This document shows positions 6,295-8,646 of a stretch of DNA of 8,646 bases, piece after piece; within the stretch, counting starts at the first letter, position 1; the number at the start of each line of letters is the position of its first letter. The notes beneath the pieces are model-generated. The model was not told the origin of the DNA. It saw only the letters and a program-made list of their open reading frames with translations, and ran no database searches. Both the position numbers and the translations under genes were made by a program. The DNA is taken from contig DIEW01000069.1 in the NCBI GenBank assembly GCA_002418825.1, positions 5,262 to 13,907 on the forward strand, read 5' to 3'. Source of the stretch: Syntrophaceae bacterium UBA5764 (GTDB taxonomy: Bacteria > Desulfobacterota > Syntrophia > Syntrophales > Smithellaceae).

Positions 6295-7845
6295 ATGACG
6301 GATAAAAAAATAAAAACAGGCAAAGTTTTTATCATCGGCGCGGGGCCGGGAGACGCGGGTCTCATTACGTTCAAGGCCGTGGAAGCTCTGCTGGCCGCTG
6401 ATGTTGTCGTTTACGACAATCTTGTCAACGAAGAGCTGCTGAAATTCGCGCCTCCACAGGCAAGATTTATTTACGCGGGCAAAAAAGGCGGCGATCACAC
6501 ACTGCCGCAGGAACAGATCAACGAATTGCTGGTCAGGGAGGCGCGGGCGGGCAATACCGTGGCGCGCCTCAAGGGCGGTGATCCTTTTATCTTTGGGCGC
6601 GGTGGCGAGGAAGCGCAAATGCTGGCGAAAAACGATATTGCTTTTGAAATAATTCCCGGCGTGACCTCGGCCACTGCTGTTCCGGCATACGCGGGTATTC
6701 CGCTCACGCACCGAGGCTTCACTTCGACCGTGGCGTTTGTGACCGGGCATGAGGACCCGACGAAAGAAAAAAGCGACATCGACTGGCCGGCGCTTACTAA
6801 AATAGGCACGCTTGTATTTTTGATGGGTGTGAAAAATCTCCCACAGATTACTAAAGAACTCATTAAAAACGGTAAACCTCCGGACACACCGGTGGCGCTT
6901 ATCCGCAACGGCAGTCTGCCCACGCAGCAGGTTTTGGTCGGCATGCTTTCCAATATTGTGATCCTGGCGCACGCCAATGATTTCCGGCCGCCGGCTATTC
7001 TAGTAGTGGGTGGTGTTGTCGATTTGCGCGACACACTGCGCTGGTTTGATAATAAGCCTCTCTTCGGCCTGGGCGTGGTGATAACACGACCTGAGCGACA
7101 GGCTGATGACTTGGCGCGTTTACTTCTGGAGCAGGGCGCCAATCCTATTTCTTTTCCCACCATCGCCATCGAGCCTCCCGATGACTGGGGCGAACTAGAC
7201 AAAGCGCTTAAGCAACTGGAAAGCTATCACTGGCTGATTTTTACCAGCGCCAACGGCGTGCGTTTCTTTTTCGAGCGCCTGCGGCAAAAAGAAAAAGACA
7301 TCCGGGATTTAAAAGGAATAAAAATCTGCTGCATCGGCCCGGCGACAGCCCGTCAGATTGAGGGAAAAGATATCAAGGTTGATCTGGTGCCCGATGAGTT
7401 TATCGCCGAAGGCATTTTGAAATCTTTTTCCGCCCTAAACGTGCGAGGGAAAAAAATTCTTCTTCCCCGCGCTGCCCAGGCGCGCGATATTCTGCCCGAA
7501 GGGCTTAAAAATCAAGGCGCTGAAGTTGATGTCGTGACCGTCTATCGGACGATAAATTCCGGCAGAAAAAAAGAGGAGTTTATGGCGCTACTCGATGCGC
7601 AGGGGGTGGACATAATTACTTTTACCAGTTCCTCCACCGTCACGAATTTTGTGGAAATAATGGGGAAGGATTTTGTTCTACCGCCGCTAGTGCGCGTTGC
7701 CTGTATCGGACCGGTAACGGCGGCTGCGGCGAAAAAGGCGGGATTTCAGGTCGACATCGAGCAGAAAGAATACACCATGTCCGGCCTCGTGCAGTCCTTG
7801 CTTGATTGTGATAAAAACAGATGCTATCTCAAGGAAGTGAATTGA
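6295..7845 (+). CDS. cobA-hemD: Fused uroporphyrinogen-III C-methyltransferase / uroporphyrinogen-III synthase (CobA-HemD)
   Basis: This 516-residue protein joins two consecutive enzymes. The N-terminal half (about 9-250) is SUMT/CobA, which methylates C2 and C7 of uroporphyrinogen III to give precorrin-2. Its tetrapyrrole methylase motifs are GAGPGDAGLIT at 15-25, RLKGGDPFIFGRGGEE at 91-106, PGVTSATAVPAYAGIPLTHR at 121-140 and FVTGHEDP at 148-155. The C-terminal half (about 258-505) is HemD, which cyclises hydroxymethylbilane with inversion of ring D. Its weakly conserved family is recognised by VVITRPERQADDLARLL (261-277), WLIFTSANGVRFFFERL (313-329), CCIGPATA (345-352), a second TFTSSSTVTNF (442-452) and ACIGPVTAAAAKKAG (469-483). 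Such fusions are known in Desulfobacterota and Firmicutes. In the fusion, uroporphyrinogen III may pass straight to methylation, favouring siroheme and corrinoids. The ATG start lies one base after hemC and has no strong Shine-Dalgarno, so translation is probably coupled. Confidence 0.95.
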   Translation: MTDKKIKTGKVFIIGAGPGDAGLITFKAVEALLAADVVVYDNLVNEELLKFAPPQARFIYAGKKGGDHTLPQEQINELLVREARAGNTVARLKGGDPFIFGRGGEEAQMLAKNDIAFEIIPGVTSATAVPAYAGIPLTHRGFTSTVAFVTGHEDPTKEKSDIDWPALTKIGTLVFLMGVKNLPQITKELIKNGKPPDTPVALIRNGSLPTQQVLVGMLSNIVILAHANDFRPPAILVVGGVVDLRDTLRWFDNKPLFGLGVVITRPERQADDLARLLLEQGANPISFPTIAIEPPDDWGELDKALKQLESYHWLIFTSANGVRFFFERLRQKEKDIRDLKGIKICCIGPATARQIEGKDIKVDLVPDEFIAEGILKSFSALNVRGKKILLPRAAQARDILPEGLKNQGAEVDVVTVYRTINSGRKKEEFMALLDAQGVDIITFTSSSTVTNFVEIMGKDFVLPPLVRVACIGPVTAAAAKKAGFQVDIEQKEYTMSGLVQSLLDCDKNRCYLKEVN

Positions 7846-7849
7846 TAAA

Positions 7850-8646
7850 ATGATCGGTATTTCCAAATTATACTGTGGCGCGGCGGAACCATCCGACGTG
7901 TTGCGCTACAACAGGAAATCGGGAGATTTGCCTTCGCATCTGCTGCAGTTTTCCGCGGACAAAAAACCGGTGGTTGTCTGGAATATGACGCGGCGCTGCA
8001 ATTTAAAATGCGTGCACTGCTATTCAGCCTCCGCCGATATTGATTACCCCGATGAATTGACCACGGATGAGGGGAAAAAACTGATTGATGACTTGGCGGC
8101 GTTCGGCGCGCCGGTGATTTTGTTTTCCGGTGGCGAACCGCTCCTGCGCCCCGATTTGCTGAAACTGGCGCAATATGCCACCGATAAAGGAATGCGCGCG
8201 GTTATTTCCACCAATGGCACATTAATTACTCGCGAAATCGCCGCCAAACTTAAGACAATCGGTTTGTCCTATATGGGGGTGAGCCTCGATGGGCTGGAGA
8301 AAACTCATGACCGCTTCCGCGGCACAAAAGGCGCGTTTGAAAAAGCCATGGAAGGGATACGTAACTGCCGTGATGCGGGCATTAAAGTTGGTATCCGCTT
8401 TACGGTAAATAAACGCAATCTCGCCGACGTGCCGGCGATGTTTGATTTGCTCAAAAAAGAAAATATTGAACGGCTTTGTTTTTATCATCTGGTCTACACA
8501 GGCCGTGGTTCCAAACTGCGCGAAGAGGATTTGACGCACGAAGAAACACGCGCGCTTCTGGATTTGATTGCCGCGAGAACGAAAGAAATGTTTGACGAAG
8601 GATTGGCGCCGGAAATACTCACCGTGGATAATCACGCCGACGGGCC
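7850..8646 (+). CDS. ahbC: AhbC-type radical SAM protein (12,18-didecarboxysiroheme deacetylase), 3' end outside window
   Basis: The first 265 codons are visible; the frame is open at the window edge and the family is usually nearer 390 residues. AhbC removes two acetate side chains from didecarboxysiroheme to give Fe-coproporphyrin III in the siroheme-dependent heme route of sulfate reducers and archaea. The N-terminus MIGISKLYCGAAEPSDVLRY and WNMTRRCNLKCVHCY, with cysteines 50, 54 and 57 forming the CxxxCxxC that binds the radical-SAM 4Fe-4S cluster, are typical of AhbC. SGGEPLLR at 93-100 is the SAM-binding GGE motif, and TVDNHADG at the edge recurs in this family. AAGGAAG at 7831-7837 precedes the ATG at a rather long distance (12 bases). 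The sister enzyme AhbD is the main alternative; the N-terminus and position after cobA-hemD favour AhbC, but the C-terminal half, with any further cysteine motifs, is missing. Confidence 0.88.
   Translation, partial: MIGISKLYCGAAEPSDVLRYNRKSGDLPSHLLQFSADKKPVVVWNMTRRCNLKCVHCYSASADIDYPDELTTDEGKKLIDDLAAFGAPVILFSGGEPLLRPDLLKLAQYATDKGMRAVISTNGTLITREIAAKLKTIGLSYMGVSLDGLEKTHDRFRGTKGAFEKAMEGIRNCRDAGIKVGIRFTVNKRNLADVPAMFDLLKKENIERLCFYHLVYTGRGSKLREEDLTHEETRALLDLIAARTKEMFDEGLAPEILTVDNHADG

Noticed and set aside
6184..7202. Two long minus-strand open frames (6184-6972 and 6495-7202) opposite hemC and cobA-hemD
   Set aside because: Both lie opposite strongly conserved motifs of the plus-strand genes, are rich in Arg, Ser or Pro as shadows usually are, and match no family I recognise.
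8044..8635. Minus-strand open frames opposite the radical SAM gene
   Set aside because: The plus strand encodes a continuous AhbC-like protein with the CxxxCxxC and GGEP motifs, so these are shadows.

Overview
The window looks like an anaerobic bacterium of the Desulfobacterota (former Deltaproteobacteria), of the sulfate-reducing or syntrophic kind. Three things point that way: a heme operon running through siroheme, with a CobA-HemD fusion and an AhbC-type radical SAM enzyme; an RsmE/PrmA pair beside it; and moderate GC with AT-rich intergenic DNA. The lineage is inferred from gene content and order, not from a database match.

Layout. Positions 1-24 hold the 5' end of a tRNA gene on the minus strand, cut by the window edge, with a TTGACA-type promoter just upstream. 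Positions 101-2435 are a minus-strand group transcribed in the order prmA (ribosomal protein L11 methyltransferase), rsmE (16S rRNA m3U methyltransferase) and a small RDD-family membrane protein. A 216-bp AT-rich divergent region (2436-2651) follows. It holds a candidate minus-strand promoter and an imperfect direct repeat that may be an operator. From 2652 to the right edge the plus strand carries a tight operon: sirC, a CcsA/HemX-like membrane protein, hemA, hemC, a cobA-hemD fusion, and the first 265 codons of ahbC. Neighbouring genes overlap or lie 1 to 12 bases apart.

How the genes work together. HemA makes glutamate-1-semialdehyde from glutamyl-tRNA. HemC makes hydroxymethylbilane, and the HemD half of the fusion closes it to uroporphyrinogen III. 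The CobA half methylates that to precorrin-2, and SirC oxidises precorrin-2 to sirohydrochlorin and may insert iron to give siroheme. AhbC acts later, removing acetate side chains from didecarboxysiroheme on the way to Fe-coproporphyrin III and heme. HemL, HemB, AhbA/B and AhbD are not in the window and would be expected downstream or elsewhere. The CcsA/HemX-like protein upstream of hemA may control HemA level or handle heme for cytochrome c assembly.

Nothing in the window looks like a mobile element, CRISPR array, defence locus or wholly new system. The points most worth following are the divergent 19-21 bp repeat, the altered tryptophan-rich motif of the HemX/CcsA-like protein, and the heavy use of TTG/GTG starts with overlapping genes at the front of the pathway.
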